A DNA stretch of 64,000 nucleotides from Wohlfahrtiimonas larvae_A (GTDB taxonomy: Bacteria > Pseudomonadota > Gammaproteobacteria > Cardiobacteriales > Wohlfahrtiimonadaceae), in assembly GCA_040394195.1 (NCBI GenBank), contig JBEBSR010000001.1, forward strand, positions 115,866 to 179,865. The letters are read 5' to 3'. Made by a program: the position numbers and the translations under genes. This document shows positions 1 to 7,732 of this stretch, in pieces. Numbering within the stretch: position 1 is the first letter of the stretch; every line of letters starts with the position of its first letter. Under the pieces are notes generated by a model. The model had not been told where the DNA came from, ran no database searches, and saw only the letters and a program-made list of their open reading frames with translations.

Positions 1-278
1 CGGTTTTGCGCTTCTGTTAATACAAATGTTACTTTGTTTTCATCACCAAATAGTGCTTTACCTAAGTGTTTTGCTAATTCGATGTCATAGCCTTGGCTTT
101 TGCCTTCTCTATCCACATAGCCAAACGGTGGCTTATCGCTGAATACTGCGATGCGTAATTCACCACGATCTTTCACTTCTTGTAAGCTGTTGTCCACTTC
201 TTGCGCTAACGCAGATGAAGAAAATAGTGCTGATAAACCTAACAATGCGACTGATGCTGACTTTTTAAAACTAAACAT
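1..278 (-). CDS. Amino acid ABC transporter substrate-binding protein, N-terminal part (truncated by window edge)
   Basis: Reading from the ATG at 278, the first 25 or so residues form a Sec signal peptide (basic start, hydrophobic core, ending SSSALA). The mature part begins with a family 3 solute-binding pattern, including GELRIAVFSDKPPFGYVD and GYDIELAKHLGKALFG, typical of periplasmic polar amino acid receptors. Only 92 codons are inside the window; the C-terminus is missing. It is the last visible gene of a minus-strand set with cysK, two permeases and an ATPase, so it should be the receptor of that transporter. The cysK neighbour suggests cysteine or cystine as ligand, which is an inference from context. 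CjaA/Peb1-type receptors are the closest known kind. Confidence 0.85.
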   Translation of the reverse strand, partial: MFSFKKSASVALLGLSALFSSSALAQEVDNSLQEVKDRGELRIAVFSDKPPFGYVDREGKSQGYDIELAKHLGKALFGDENKVTFVLTEAQN

Positions 279-341
279 GACAATCCTTCCTTTTTTATAA
301 TTAATAATTGACTAACTACTAAACAAATAAATTTTGGATAC

Positions 342-1079
342 TTAAAAATCAAAAACGGTTAAAAACTGCTTTGCACGCTCTGTTTTTGGTGCTGTAAAAA
401 ACATCTCTGGCTGAGCCATTTCCACAATATTGCCTTGATCCATGAATACAATGCGATCCGCAACTCTGCGAGCAAAGTTCAATTCGTGCGTGACAATTAA
501 CATCGTCATGCCTTGCTTTGCTAAGCCTTGAATCACTTCCAATACTTCTCGCACCATTTCAGGATCAAGTGATGCTGTCACTTCATCAAAGAGCATAATT
601 TCAGGATTCATACAGAGCGCTCTCACAATCGCAATGCGCTGTTTTTGTCCGCCTGATAATTCTCTTGGATAAGCATTTTTACGATCGAATAAGCCAACTC
701 GCGTTAATAGCTCATCCACTTGTTTCATTACTTCTGCTTTATCACGTTTTTGGACTTTCAAAGGGCCAAGCAGAATATTTTCTAACACTGTCATGTTTGG
801 GAAGAGATCATAACTTTGAAACACCATCCCAATTTTTTGTCGCACATTGATCCAATTCATTTTAGGTTGATTTAGCTCTTCATCATCCAATTGAATTGAA
901 CCACTATCTATTTTTTCTAAACCATTCAAACAGCGTAAGAATGTCGATTTACCGCAACCAGAAGGCCCAAGAATCACAACCACTTCACCTTTCTTCACAG
1001 CCAAATCAATGCCATTTAAAATGGTGCGCTCTGAGAAAGTTTTAGTGAGCTTGCCAACATTTAATAAAACATCTGACAT
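342..1079 (-). CDS. Polar amino acid ABC transporter ATP-binding protein
   Basis: A 245-residue ABC ATPase. It shows a Walker A (GPSGCGKST near residue 40), a Q-loop (GMVFQSYDLFP), a signature LSGGQKQR near residue 143, a Walker B (IMLFDEVTASLD) and a switch histidine (VTHEL). Length and motifs match the GlnQ/HisP/TcyC group that powers polar amino acid uptake. It lies 9 bases after the second permease gene, in the same direction, and is followed by the receptor gene. GlnQ-type ATPases work as homodimers on the inner face of the membrane with a pair of related permeases, which are both present here. The substrate is not readable from this protein. Confidence 0.93.
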   Translation of the reverse strand: MSDVLLNVGKLTKTFSERTILNGIDLAVKKGEVVVILGPSGCGKSTFLRCLNGLEKIDSGSIQLDDEELNQPKMNWINVRQKIGMVFQSYDLFPNMTVLENILLGPLKVQKRDKAEVMKQVDELLTRVGLFDRKNAYPRELSGGQKQRIAIVRALCMNPEIMLFDEVTASLDPEMVREVLEVIQGLAKQGMTMLIVTHELNFARRVADRIVFMDQGNIVEMAQPEMFFTAPKTERAKQFLTVFDF

Positions 1080-1088
1080 TCTGTATCC

Positions 1089-1766
1089 TTATTGACCTGA
1101 TTTGCGTGTTAAAAAGGTTGCTAATTTTGAGAGCGGATAACAAATCAAGAAGAAGATCAGTAAAATCACGCCATAAATCCAAAATGGTGCCATTGGGTTA
1201 TTCATCATCGTTGCGTATTCAATGATCTCTTTACCCACTTTTGTGATGTCTTGTACGCCAATCAAAACCAATAGCGATGTTGTCATTACGATGCGGGAAG
1301 AGAGATTTAATGTCGCAGGTAATGCTCGCTGAAAAGCTTGAGGTAGCAAAACATATCTAAAGAGTTGAACGTTATTTAATCCTATGGCTTGCGCTGATTC
1401 TCGTTGATGCTTCGGAATCGAAATGATTGCACCACGAATGATGTCGCTCATTTCCGCAGCACCCCAGAATGTGAATGCAATGATACCAACTGCTCGCCCA
1501 CTGATATTAATCTTTAAATCTGTGGGGAAAATGTAATACAACAAATAGAGTAAAACTAATGTTGGTAATACACGCACAATCTCAAGGTAAATCCTGAACA
1601 CAGTACGAATGAACCAGTTATTGGAAGTGCGAAGCACGCCAAAGATTGTGCCTAAAATCACGCTCAAAACAATTGAGATCAACGCGACTTCTAATGTGAA
1701 ATAGAGCCCGCTTGCTAATCGCTTAACGGTGATCCAATCCAGAATATCAAGACCCAAATTCTGCAT
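1089..1766 (-). CDS. Amino acid ABC transporter permease (second subunit)
   Basis: A HisM/HisQ-family inner-membrane permease of about 225 residues with roughly five membrane segments and the cytoplasmic EAA-type loop (SAQAIGLNNVQLFRYVLLPQA). I chose the ATG at 1766 because AGAGGG stands just upstream; an in-frame ATG at 1787 would add seven residues (MWKRGCA). The gene overlaps the end of the other permease gene by about 20 bases, suggesting translational coupling. With the 1747-2409 product it probably forms the heterodimeric membrane channel of the polar amino acid importer. Confidence 0.9.
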   Translation of the reverse strand: MQNLGLDILDWITVKRLASGLYFTLEVALISIVLSVILGTIFGVLRTSNNWFIRTVFRIYLEIVRVLPTLVLLYLLYYIFPTDLKINISGRAVGIIAFTFWGAAEMSDIIRGAIISIPKHQRESAQAIGLNNVQLFRYVLLPQAFQRALPATLNLSSRIVMTTSLLVLIGVQDITKVGKEIIEYATMMNNPMAPFWIYGVILLIFFLICYPLSKLATFLTRKSGQ

Positions 1767-2409
1767 AGCGCACCCTCTTTTCCACATAAGACAAGATCAT
1801 CGTAAATGGTAAAATCACAATCACATATGCAATCACTAATAACAGTAAGTTCTCATTCGTATGACCAACATTACTGATGTAATTCACCACAACTGTTGTA
1901 ATATCTGTTCCTGCAATTGCAGTGAATACAGATGTTTCTTTAAATAAGAAAATACAGTTCGCACCAAGTGCTGGAATACAATATGAAAATGCTTGTGGCA
2001 ATATGATGTAACGAATCATCTGTAATCGATTCAAACCAATGGCTTTACCTGAATCAAACTGTGATTTCGCAACCGATTCAATCCCGCCTTTAAATGCTTC
2101 AGCCATATAAGCACCGCCTAAAAGCGATAAGCCTAATAATGCGGTTGTTTCAAAACTTAAAACTATGCCAAAAGCACGTGGTAAGCCAAAATACAGGAAG
2201 AAAAGATGCAGCAATAATGGCGTATTTCTAAAAAATGCCACATAACCTTGGGCAATCCGAGCGATGATTGGTAAGCGATAGAAAATCACTAAACTTAATA
2301 TCACGCCCAAAATGATTGCACTCACGATCCCAAAAACCGAGATCTTTAATGTGAGCCATAGAGCTTTCTCTAATGTTGGCAATACTTTAACAATGTACGA
2401 AAAATCCAT
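1747..2409 (-). CDS. Amino acid ABC transporter permease (first subunit)
   Basis: A 220-residue permease of the HisM family. It has an N-terminal hydrophobic segment, a FFRNTPLLLHLFFLYFGLP stretch typical of this family, and an EAA loop (SGKAIGLNRLQMIRYIILPQA). It begins 26 bases after the cysK stop codon and overlaps the next permease gene, so cysK and the transporter probably share a transcript. The partner is the 1089-1766 product. Cystine or cysteine import is inferred from cysK and the Rrf2 regulator next door, not from the permease itself. Confidence 0.9.
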   Translation of the reverse strand: MDFSYIVKVLPTLEKALWLTLKISVFGIVSAIILGVILSLVIFYRLPIIARIAQGYVAFFRNTPLLLHLFFLYFGLPRAFGIVLSFETTALLGLSLLGGAYMAEAFKGGIESVAKSQFDSGKAIGLNRLQMIRYIILPQAFSYCIPALGANCIFLFKETSVFTAIAGTDITTVVVNYISNVGHTNENLLLLVIAYVIVILPFTMILSYVEKRVRYAEFGS

Positions 2410-2435
2410 GGCTCTGCTTTATCTTCTATATGTAA

Positions 2436-3371
2436 TTATCTTTTTTCAAATAATGGTGTTGAAAGATATTTTTCACCGCTATCTGGCAAAATCACCACAA
2501 TGTTTTTGCCTTTGTTTTCAGGGCGTTTTGCTAATTCTAATGCTGCACTCAATGCTGCACTTGAAGAGATACCAATCAGCAAACCTTCTGTGCCTGCTAC
2601 AACTGGCGCAACAGAGAATGCATCGCTGTCTGATACTGTGATCACTTCATCATAAATTTTAGTATCTAAAGTTTCAGGAACGAACCCTGCACCAATGCCT
2701 TGGATTTTATGTGGACCAGCAACGCCTTTCGATAAAATTGGAGAAGATTCAGGCTCAATTGCCACAACTTTGATATTCGGATTTTGCTTTTTCAAGTAAG
2801 CGCCAGTACCTGAAATCGTACCGCCTGTACCAATGCCAGCCACTAAAATATCCACTTGGCCATTTGTATCATTCCAAATTTCTGGGCCTGTTGTTGCCTC
2901 ATGTGCAGCTGGGTTTGCAGCGTTTACGAATTGACCTAAGATCACGCCATTTGCAATTTCTTTAGATAATTCTTCAGCTTTTGCAATTGCGCCCTTCATA
3001 CCTTTTGCGCCTTCTGTTAAAATCAACTCTGCACCATAAGCTTGTAATAAATTACGGCGCTCAATGCTCATTGTTTCTGGCATTGTTAAAATGATGCGGT
3101 AGCCTTTCGCAGATGCAACAGATGCTAAACCAATGCCTGTGTTGCCACTCGTTGGCTCAATGATGACAGAACCTTCTTTAAGAATGCCTGCTTTTTCTGC
3201 TGTTTCAACCATAGCTAACGCAATGCGATCTTTCACACTGCCAGCTGGGTTCAAATATTCTAATTTAGCAATCAAAGGTGTTTCTAAACCTTCATGCTGA
3301 GAGAAGCGGTTCAATTTTAATAGTGGCGTGTTACCGATTAAATCAGTTAAACTCTCATAAATTTTTGTCAT
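2436..3371 (-). CDS. cysK: Cysteine synthase A (O-acetylserine sulfhydrylase)
   Basis: A PLP enzyme that makes cysteine from O-acetylserine and sulfide. Family marks are NPAGSVKDR, with the cofactor lysine, PTSGNTGIGLASVA, the glycine-rich phosphate loop GTGGTISGTG, and GISSSAAL. With the ATG at 3371 the protein has 311 residues, the usual CysK size; AAGGAAGAG lies upstream. An upstream in-frame extension to 3479 would add a 36-residue tail that does not resemble the family. The gene is divergent from an Rrf2 regulator and precedes the amino acid transporter genes, so cysteine synthesis and uptake appear to be co-controlled. Confidence 0.95.
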   Translation of the reverse strand: MTKIYESLTDLIGNTPLLKLNRFSQHEGLETPLIAKLEYLNPAGSVKDRIALAMVETAEKAGILKEGSVIIEPTSGNTGIGLASVASAKGYRIILTMPETMSIERRNLLQAYGAELILTEGAKGMKGAIAKAEELSKEIANGVILGQFVNAANPAAHEATTGPEIWNDTNGQVDILVAGIGTGGTISGTGAYLKKQNPNIKVVAIEPESSPILSKGVAGPHKIQGIGAGFVPETLDTKIYDEVITVSDSDAFSVAPVVAGTEGLLIGISSSAALSAALELAKRPENKGKNIVVILPDSGEKYLSTPLFEKR

Positions 3372-3412
3372 TGTTCTCTTCCTTCTAACATTTTTAACTT
3401 GATTCTCAATTA

Positions 3413-3467
3413 ACATACTTTTAATATATGCTTTGTATGTCTTATAAATTATCAGAGAATTTGATAA
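3413..3467. promoter_or_regulatory. Two inverted repeats in the cysK / Rrf2 divergent promoter
   Basis: ACATAC at 3413-3418 is mirrored by GTATGT at 3435-3440. TTATCA at 3449-3454 is mirrored by TGATAA at 3462-3467, a 19 bp element with a 7-base centre. Both lie in the 129 bases between cysK and the regulator gene, where operators of a divergent autoregulated pair would be expected. Binding by the Rrf2 protein is an inference. The DNA is AT-rich, so short palindromes can also arise by chance. Confidence 0.4.
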
Positions 3468-3500
3468 ACTGTCAATCAATATTTATGTAAGAAGGTGAAA

Positions 3501-3941
3501 ATGAAACTATCAGCAAAATCACGTTACGCTTTAGCCTCAGTCACAAAGATGGCAATGGCATATGATTCCAAAGAAACGATGACAATTTTAGAGATCGCAA
3601 CAGACCTCAATATTTCCAAAATTTATCTAGAACGCGTCTTCTCACAACTTAAACAAGGCAATGTGGTTTCCGCCATTAAAGGCGCACAAGGCGGCTATTT
3701 TTTAACAAAATCCCCTGATCAAATCACAGTATATGATGTTTTATCCAGTGTTGAACCTGCTTTGTTTGAAGAAAATGAAAAAACTGTCGAAGAAATCGCT
3801 CCAAAAATCGAACAAGCACTACAAAAACAAGTTTATATTCGCTTAGATGAAGCATTAAAAGCGAGCTTGAGCACAGTGAGCTTGGCAGATTTAGCTGAAG
3901 ATGCACAAAAAGATGATGATAATTACATGTATTACTTATAA
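3501..3941 (+). CDS. Rrf2-family transcriptional regulator, CymR-like, no cysteines
   Basis: A 146-residue protein with the Rrf2 winged-helix start (LSAKSRYAL), a recognition region (LNISKIYLERVFSQLKQ) and the wing GAQGGYFL. IscR and NsrR carry three cysteines for an iron-sulfur cluster; this protein has no cysteine at all, as in CymR, the cysteine-metabolism repressor of Firmicutes. It is divergent from cysK and the transporter, which fits that role. ATG 3501 is preferred over GTG 3495 because AAGAAGGTG is well placed for it. The C-terminus is acidic, then ends in YMYYL. Control of cysteine supply is inferred from family and position. Confidence 0.85.
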   Translation: MKLSAKSRYALASVTKMAMAYDSKETMTILEIATDLNISKIYLERVFSQLKQGNVVSAIKGAQGGYFLTKSPDQITVYDVLSSVEPALFEENEKTVEEIAPKIEQALQKQVYIRLDEALKASLSTVSLADLAEDAQKDDDNYMYYL

Positions 3942-4062
3942 ATAAATATTTAATATTTTATGTAATAGCTTTGTTTTATGGATGACAATATAATTAAACG
4001 CATTACAATGAGGATTAGTCTCATACTTTTATAAACACTAATTGTGACATCAAGAGGATTAA

Positions 4063-5469
4063 ATGCGTAAAGAAGTTGACCTACTCGGCAGTAAAGAGAT
4101 TTCCAGCGATTGCTACTACGGCATTCATACACAACGAGCAATTGATAACTTTAAAATTTCATCTCAAACTATCAATGATATGCCTGAAATCATTCGCGGC
4201 ATGGCATTGACAAAGAAAGCTGTTGCTTTAGCAAATAAATCATTACACATTTTGGATCCAAAGGTTGCAGATGCAATCGTTAAAGCATGTGATTTAATCT
4301 TAAAAGATGATCGCTGCTTGGATCAATTCCCTATTGATGCATTCCAAGGTGGTGCTGGTACTTCTGTAAACATGAACAGTAATGAAGTCATCGCTAACCT
4401 TGCATTAGAAACTTTGGGTCATGAAAAAGGTCAATATGACATCATCAACCCAAATAATCATGTGAATATGTCGCAATCTACGAATGATGCTTATCCTTCA
4501 GGCTTGCGTTTAGCGTTCTATGAAAAAATGCATACTTTGATTGCAGGTTTAATTTATTTAAAAGCTGGCATCGATGCAAAAGCAAAAGAGTTTGATAGCG
4601 TATTAAAAATGGGTCGTACACAATTGCAAGATGCTGTGCCAATGAGCGTTGGCCAAGAATTCAATGCATTTTCTGCAATGTTGGGCAATGAAATTGTGGC
4701 ATTGAAACAATCTACAGATGCATTGTTAACATTCAACTTGGGTGCAACAGCGATTGGTTCTGGCATCAATACACCAGAAAATTATCCTGAAACAGTTGTG
4801 AAGCACTTATCTGAATTGATGGCGAAAGAGTGCAAATCAGCACCTGATTTATTCTCAGCAACTTATGATTGCTCTGACTTTGTGACATTGCATGCAGGCT
4901 TGAAGCGCTGTGCGATTCGTTTAGGCAAAATCTGTAATGATCTTCGCTTATTAGCATCTGGCCCACGTACAGCATTGAAAGAGTTAAACTTACCTGAGTT
5001 ACAAGCAGGTAGCTCAATCATGCCTGCTAAAGTGAATCCTGTGATTCCTGAAGTTGTGAATCAAGTGTGCTTTAAAGTTATGGGTAATGATGTGACTGTT
5101 TCTATGGCTGCAGATGCTGCACAATTGCAGTTGAACGTTATGGAGCCAGTATTAGTTCAAGCATTGTATGAATCCATTTCTTTATTGAATAACAGCTGCT
5201 ATAACTTACGTGATCGTTGTATTGATGGCATCACTGTAAACGCTGACCGTTGCCGTGAACATGTTTTGAATTCTATCGGCATCATCACTTACTTAACGCC
5301 AGTGATCGGCCATGCTGAAGGCGATATCGTTGGTAAAATCTGTGCTGAAACAGGTAAAAGCATCAAGAAAGTTGTATTAGAACGCAACTTGATGACAGAA
5401 GCTGAATTAGATGAATTATTATCTGAAGAAAACTTGTTGCATCCACATCATGTGAAGGCAAAGTTTTAA
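4063..5469 (+). CDS. aspA: Aspartate ammonia-lyase (aspartase)
   Basis: A 468-residue member of the fumarase/aspartase superfamily, converting aspartate to fumarate and ammonia. The signature GSSIMPAKVNP is present near residue 318, along with the upstream superfamily regions GAGTSVNMNSNEV and NPNNHVNMSQSTNDAYP. It aligns with aspartase rather than fumarase from its start (MRKEVDLLGSKEI). AGAGGA precedes the ATG. It has its own upstream gap of about 120 bases and ends in a hairpin, so it is probably monocistronic. It supplies fumarate and ammonia; no direct link to the eut genes that converge on it can be shown. Confidence 0.95.
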   Translation: MRKEVDLLGSKEISSDCYYGIHTQRAIDNFKISSQTINDMPEIIRGMALTKKAVALANKSLHILDPKVADAIVKACDLILKDDRCLDQFPIDAFQGGAGTSVNMNSNEVIANLALETLGHEKGQYDIINPNNHVNMSQSTNDAYPSGLRLAFYEKMHTLIAGLIYLKAGIDAKAKEFDSVLKMGRTQLQDAVPMSVGQEFNAFSAMLGNEIVALKQSTDALLTFNLGATAIGSGINTPENYPETVVKHLSELMAKECKSAPDLFSATYDCSDFVTLHAGLKRCAIRLGKICNDLRLLASGPRTALKELNLPELQAGSSIMPAKVNPVIPEVVNQVCFKVMGNDVTVSMAADAAQLQLNVMEPVLVQALYESISLLNNSCYNLRDRCIDGITVNADRCREHVLNSIGIITYLTPVIGHAEGDIVGKICAETGKSIKKVVLERNLMTEAELDELLSEENLLHPHHVKAKF

Positions 5470-5500
5470 GCTAATCATTGTATAAAATGAAGTAAATAAG

Positions 5501-5530
5501 CCCTATCATTAGATAGGGTTTATTTTATTT
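5501..5530 (+). terminator. Terminator between aspA and eutP
   Basis: CCCTATC (5501-5507), loop ATTA, GATAGGG (5512-5518), followed by a T-rich run. It ends aspA; the arm reaches the stop codon of convergent eutP, so it may serve both directions. Confidence 0.75.
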
Positions 5531-5972
5531 CAGCACCTAAATTTTTAAGATAATCTGCAACCATTTGTACATCATTAGGATCTTGAGTATTAATTTCAAA
5601 AAAAGGTTCATTTAAGCCACATTCCACTAATACTTTACGAACTTTAGATAAATCAACATTCGGTAGATCAACTTTAGTGATGATAGTCACGATCGTTTTA
5701 TTGTTATAAATATCCAAAATGCCGCGCGGTAAACGGCAAATTTGATCCTCTGCACTGTGCACATAAATGATGATTTCAGCTTCTGTCGTCGTGCTAATCA
5801 TCGCTTTATATAAATGAGGATGGCTAAAAAATTCGCCCGGCGTATCGATCCCGCCCATCAAGTTATAATCCACAGCTTGGGTTTTACGCGCCAGTTCATA
5901 ATCGCCCATTAACGCATTAAAGAGCGACGTTTTACCAACACCCACAGAGCCTACAAATACATATTTTTTCAA
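5520..5972 (-). CDS. eutP: EutP, P-loop GTPase-like protein of ethanolamine utilization
   Basis: A 150-residue EutP/PduV protein. The P-loop is GSVGVGKTS at residues 8-16, a G3-like DTPGEF follows near residue 44, and the base-recognition motif TKVDL near residue 100. In Salmonella EutP has acetate kinase activity and is linked to the ethanolamine BMC; PduV, a relative, is compartment-associated. It is the last gene of the short eut unit, 3 bases after eutS. Length is normal. The exact role is less settled than for the catalytic Eut enzymes. Confidence 0.93.
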   Translation of the reverse strand: MKKYVFVGSVGVGKTSLFNALMGDYELARKTQAVDYNLMGGIDTPGEFFSHPHLYKAMISTTTEAEIIIYVHSAEDQICRLPRGILDIYNNKTIVTIITKVDLPNVDLSKVRKVLVECGLNEPFFEINTQDPNDVQMVADYLKNLGAEIK

Positions 5973-5975
5973 TCA

Positions 5976-6323
5976 TTAGCTCCTTGTCAAAGGGCAAACT
6001 GTAAAGCCTAACGTTGTTTCTAGATTGCGTGTTGTTTGCATTAAAGCCTCTTCAATCGCTCCGACAGAGCCGTAAATTACTAATGCACCTGTAAAACGAT
6101 CCAAGAAACCAATGCTCACATCTGCAGCTTTTGTTGCATAATCTCCTGCAATCATTGCCGTTTCGCTTGGTGTTAATGTCATAATGCCAATAGCTTCAGC
6201 ACCTGGCACACCAATTTTAGTTGCCAAATCGGGTCCTGGATGTGCTATTAAATGCGCCAAAGTGACTTGTTTACCAGGCACAAACTCCTGAATAATTCGG
6301 GTAGGTGGTTTTTCAAAATCCAT
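5976..6323 (-). CDS. eutS: EutS, BMC shell protein
   Basis: A 115-residue hexamer-forming BMC-domain protein of the EutS/PduU type, with a permuted fold. The N-terminal extension IIQEFVPGKQVTLAHLIAHPGPD is characteristic; in known structures it forms a small beta barrel over the pore. The core includes KIGVPGAEAIGIMTLTPSE and GALVIYGSVGAIEEAL. It sits between eutJ and eutP. EutS is a minor shell facet component and can form the hexamer with a bent plane in E. coli. Confidence 0.95.
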   Translation of the reverse strand: MDFEKPPTRIIQEFVPGKQVTLAHLIAHPGPDLATKIGVPGAEAIGIMTLTPSETAMIAGDYATKAADVSIGFLDRFTGALVIYGSVGAIEEALMQTTRNLETTLGFTVCPLTRS

Positions 6324-6339
6324 ACATGACTCCTAAAAT

Positions 6340-7170
6340 CTACGATGCCTGATACGCAGCAATTGCATACGGTGTGAAAAAAATAGAATTGTCTGGCAAT
6401 ACAACCTGCAATTCAGGAAATTCATTTTGAAACAGGTCTCTAACACCTGGCAACATACAGCTTCCACCTGATAAATAGAGTGCTTTAATATTATGATTCA
6501 TAATGTGATGGCGCGTAATATCTGCCATTTTTTCAAAAACAGGACGCACAATTGGCCAGATTTCTTTACCCGTTTTTATTTTACTCTCTTCCGCTTCTTC
6601 ATAACTTTTTCGTAAGCTTCCTGCAATGGTTAATGTGACATGACGACCACCTGTTGCTTCATCGCCTGAATAGATCACTTTGCCCTGCTCTAGTATCGCG
6701 ATGCCTGTTGTGCCACCACCAATATCCACGACAGCGGCTTGATCAAGCTTCAACAAATGTGCAACAGCAGAAGGTTCATCAATCACTGCTGAAACTTCTA
6801 AACCTGCTGCTTCAATAACATTCACGGAAATTTTTGGATCAGTTCCGGGTGGATATGAAGTATTGGCAGTTTTAAATTCAACATTCAATAAAGCTTCCAA
6901 TTCTGCAACTTGCTTTTTAACAATTTGAATCGCTTCATGAAAATTCACCACAACACCATCACGCACTACATCTGCCCAATTTAAACGAGCCGCGATCGGG
7001 TTATTATCAGCATCCAATACAACTGAAACGATATCGCTAGTGCCTAAATCTATGCCCAATTTGAGTGATGACTTTTCTTTTATGACATCGTGATCATTAT
7101 TCACAATCTTTGCGATATGGTTTAGATTATTCGCAACCCAAGTTGGGAAATGCTGATTATCATTCTTCAT
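6340..7170 (-). CDS. eutJ: EutJ, Hsp70/actin-fold chaperone-like protein
   Basis: A 276-residue protein of the EutJ family with an actin-like ATPase fold: phosphate-1 motif LGIDLGTSDIVSVV near residue 38, connect-1 and phosphate-2 motifs (VVDIGGGTTGIAI near 148), and LYLSGGSCMLPG near 232. Family length is about 278. The role is presumed to be folding or assembly of compartment components, but the biochemistry is poorly defined. In Salmonella eutJ lies inside the main operon between eutE and eutG; here it is moved to the small unit. It overlaps the preceding gene by about 11 bases, suggesting coupled translation. Confidence 0.93.
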   Translation of the reverse strand: MKNDNQHFPTWVANNLNHIAKIVNNDHDVIKEKSSLKLGIDLGTSDIVSVVLDADNNPIAARLNWADVVRDGVVVNFHEAIQIVKKQVAELEALLNVEFKTANTSYPPGTDPKISVNVIEAAGLEVSAVIDEPSAVAHLLKLDQAAVVDIGGGTTGIAILEQGKVIYSGDEATGGRHVTLTIAGSLRKSYEEAEESKIKTGKEIWPIVRPVFEKMADITRHHIMNHNIKALYLSGGSCMLPGVRDLFQNEFPELQVVLPDNSIFFTPYAIAAYQAS

Positions 7171-7495
7171 CTAACAACCTCTCAATCATGGCCACCAATG
7201 TTTCATCATCTATCGAGACATTTGGTAACTGTTTCTGTATGGCTTCTTTGACTTGAAAAACTAATAAATCTCGATCTGAAATAGAAAAATTTGGACGAAT
7301 GCCACAAAACTTACGATAAATCTTTTTAGTCACACGGTAATCTGTTGCTTTTAATTCAATCTTTAATTCTCTTGCAACATCATATGCTTCAGGCGTCACT
7401 AAACTGTTCTGCCTTGAATATTCCAAAACAGAACTGCCAGACTTTGCAATTTCTCGTACTTTAGCTGCCGTGATTAGCTCTTTCATACCGATCAT
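7160..7495 (-). CDS. Stand-alone EutQ N-terminal-domain-like protein, no cupin
   Basis: A 111-residue (108 from ATG 7486) protein with no exact family name that I recognise. It matches the first 110 residues of EutQ in this window: KELITAAKVREIA against KQLITAEVVRTYK, VTPEAYDVARELKIEL against VTPEAREVANALGIEI, and SISDRDL...QLPNVSIDDETL against LSDRDF...KMPQGAKISDELL. It stops where the EutQ cupin domain would begin. It contains a basic stretch (RVTKKIYRK) and one cysteine. It is first in the short eut unit, just after the candidate EutR site. A helper or targeting role in the compartment is a guess. The start is 7495 or 7486; neither has a strong ribosome site. Confidence 0.75.
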   Translation of the reverse strand: MIGMKELITAAKVREIAKSGSSVLEYSRQNSLVTPEAYDVARELKIELKATDYRVTKKIYRKFCGIRPNFSISDRDLLVFQVKEAIQKQLPNVSIDDETLVAMIERLLDEE

Positions 7496-7519
7496 CGTCC
7501 ATTGTTCTTATATAGATAC

Positions 7520-7561
7520 ATTAGCAATCAGGTCACTAAGGTGATATCAATATTTGGCAAA
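7520..7561 (-). promoter_or_regulatory. Candidate EutR operator of the small eut unit (site 1)
   Basis: Plus-strand ATTAGCAA at 7520-7527, 17 bases, then TATCAATATTTGGCAAA at 7545-7561. The same two blocks with the same 17-base gap occur upstream of eutQ at 23154-23195. Read toward the genes, each block starts TTGC (TTGCCAAATA and TTGCTAATGTA), 33 bases apart, like direct half-sites of an AraC-family activator. The near half-site is followed by an AT-rich possible -10 (TATATAAG). The start codon is 25 to 60 bases away. Confidence 0.65.
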
Positions 7562-7706
7562 ATTTTAAAAAATCACATAATATATTGATGTAAGTAAAAG
7601 CATAATATTATTACAATAATCATACCAACTGAGATATTGTAAGATACAAGACTAAAAATAATTTTTTCGTAAAATTAGAACATGATTCAACAGGTTATTC
7701 TAACAA

Positions 7707-7727
7707 TTGCATATTAATGCAAGGGGG
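7707..7727 (+). promoter_or_regulatory. Palindrome joined to the eutR ribosome binding site
   Basis: TTGCAT (7707-7712), ATTA, ATGCAA (7717-7722) runs straight into AAGGGGG (7721-7727), five bases before the eutR GTG. In mRNA a hairpin here would touch the first bases of the ribosome site. In DNA it could be an autoregulatory site. Neither is shown. Confidence 0.4.
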
Positions 7728-7732
7728 ATATA

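Noticed and set aside
3372..3479. N-terminal extension of CysK by 36 residues
   Set aside because: The extension is not family-like and the ATG at 3371 has the good ribosome site; the 108 bases are better read as the promoter.
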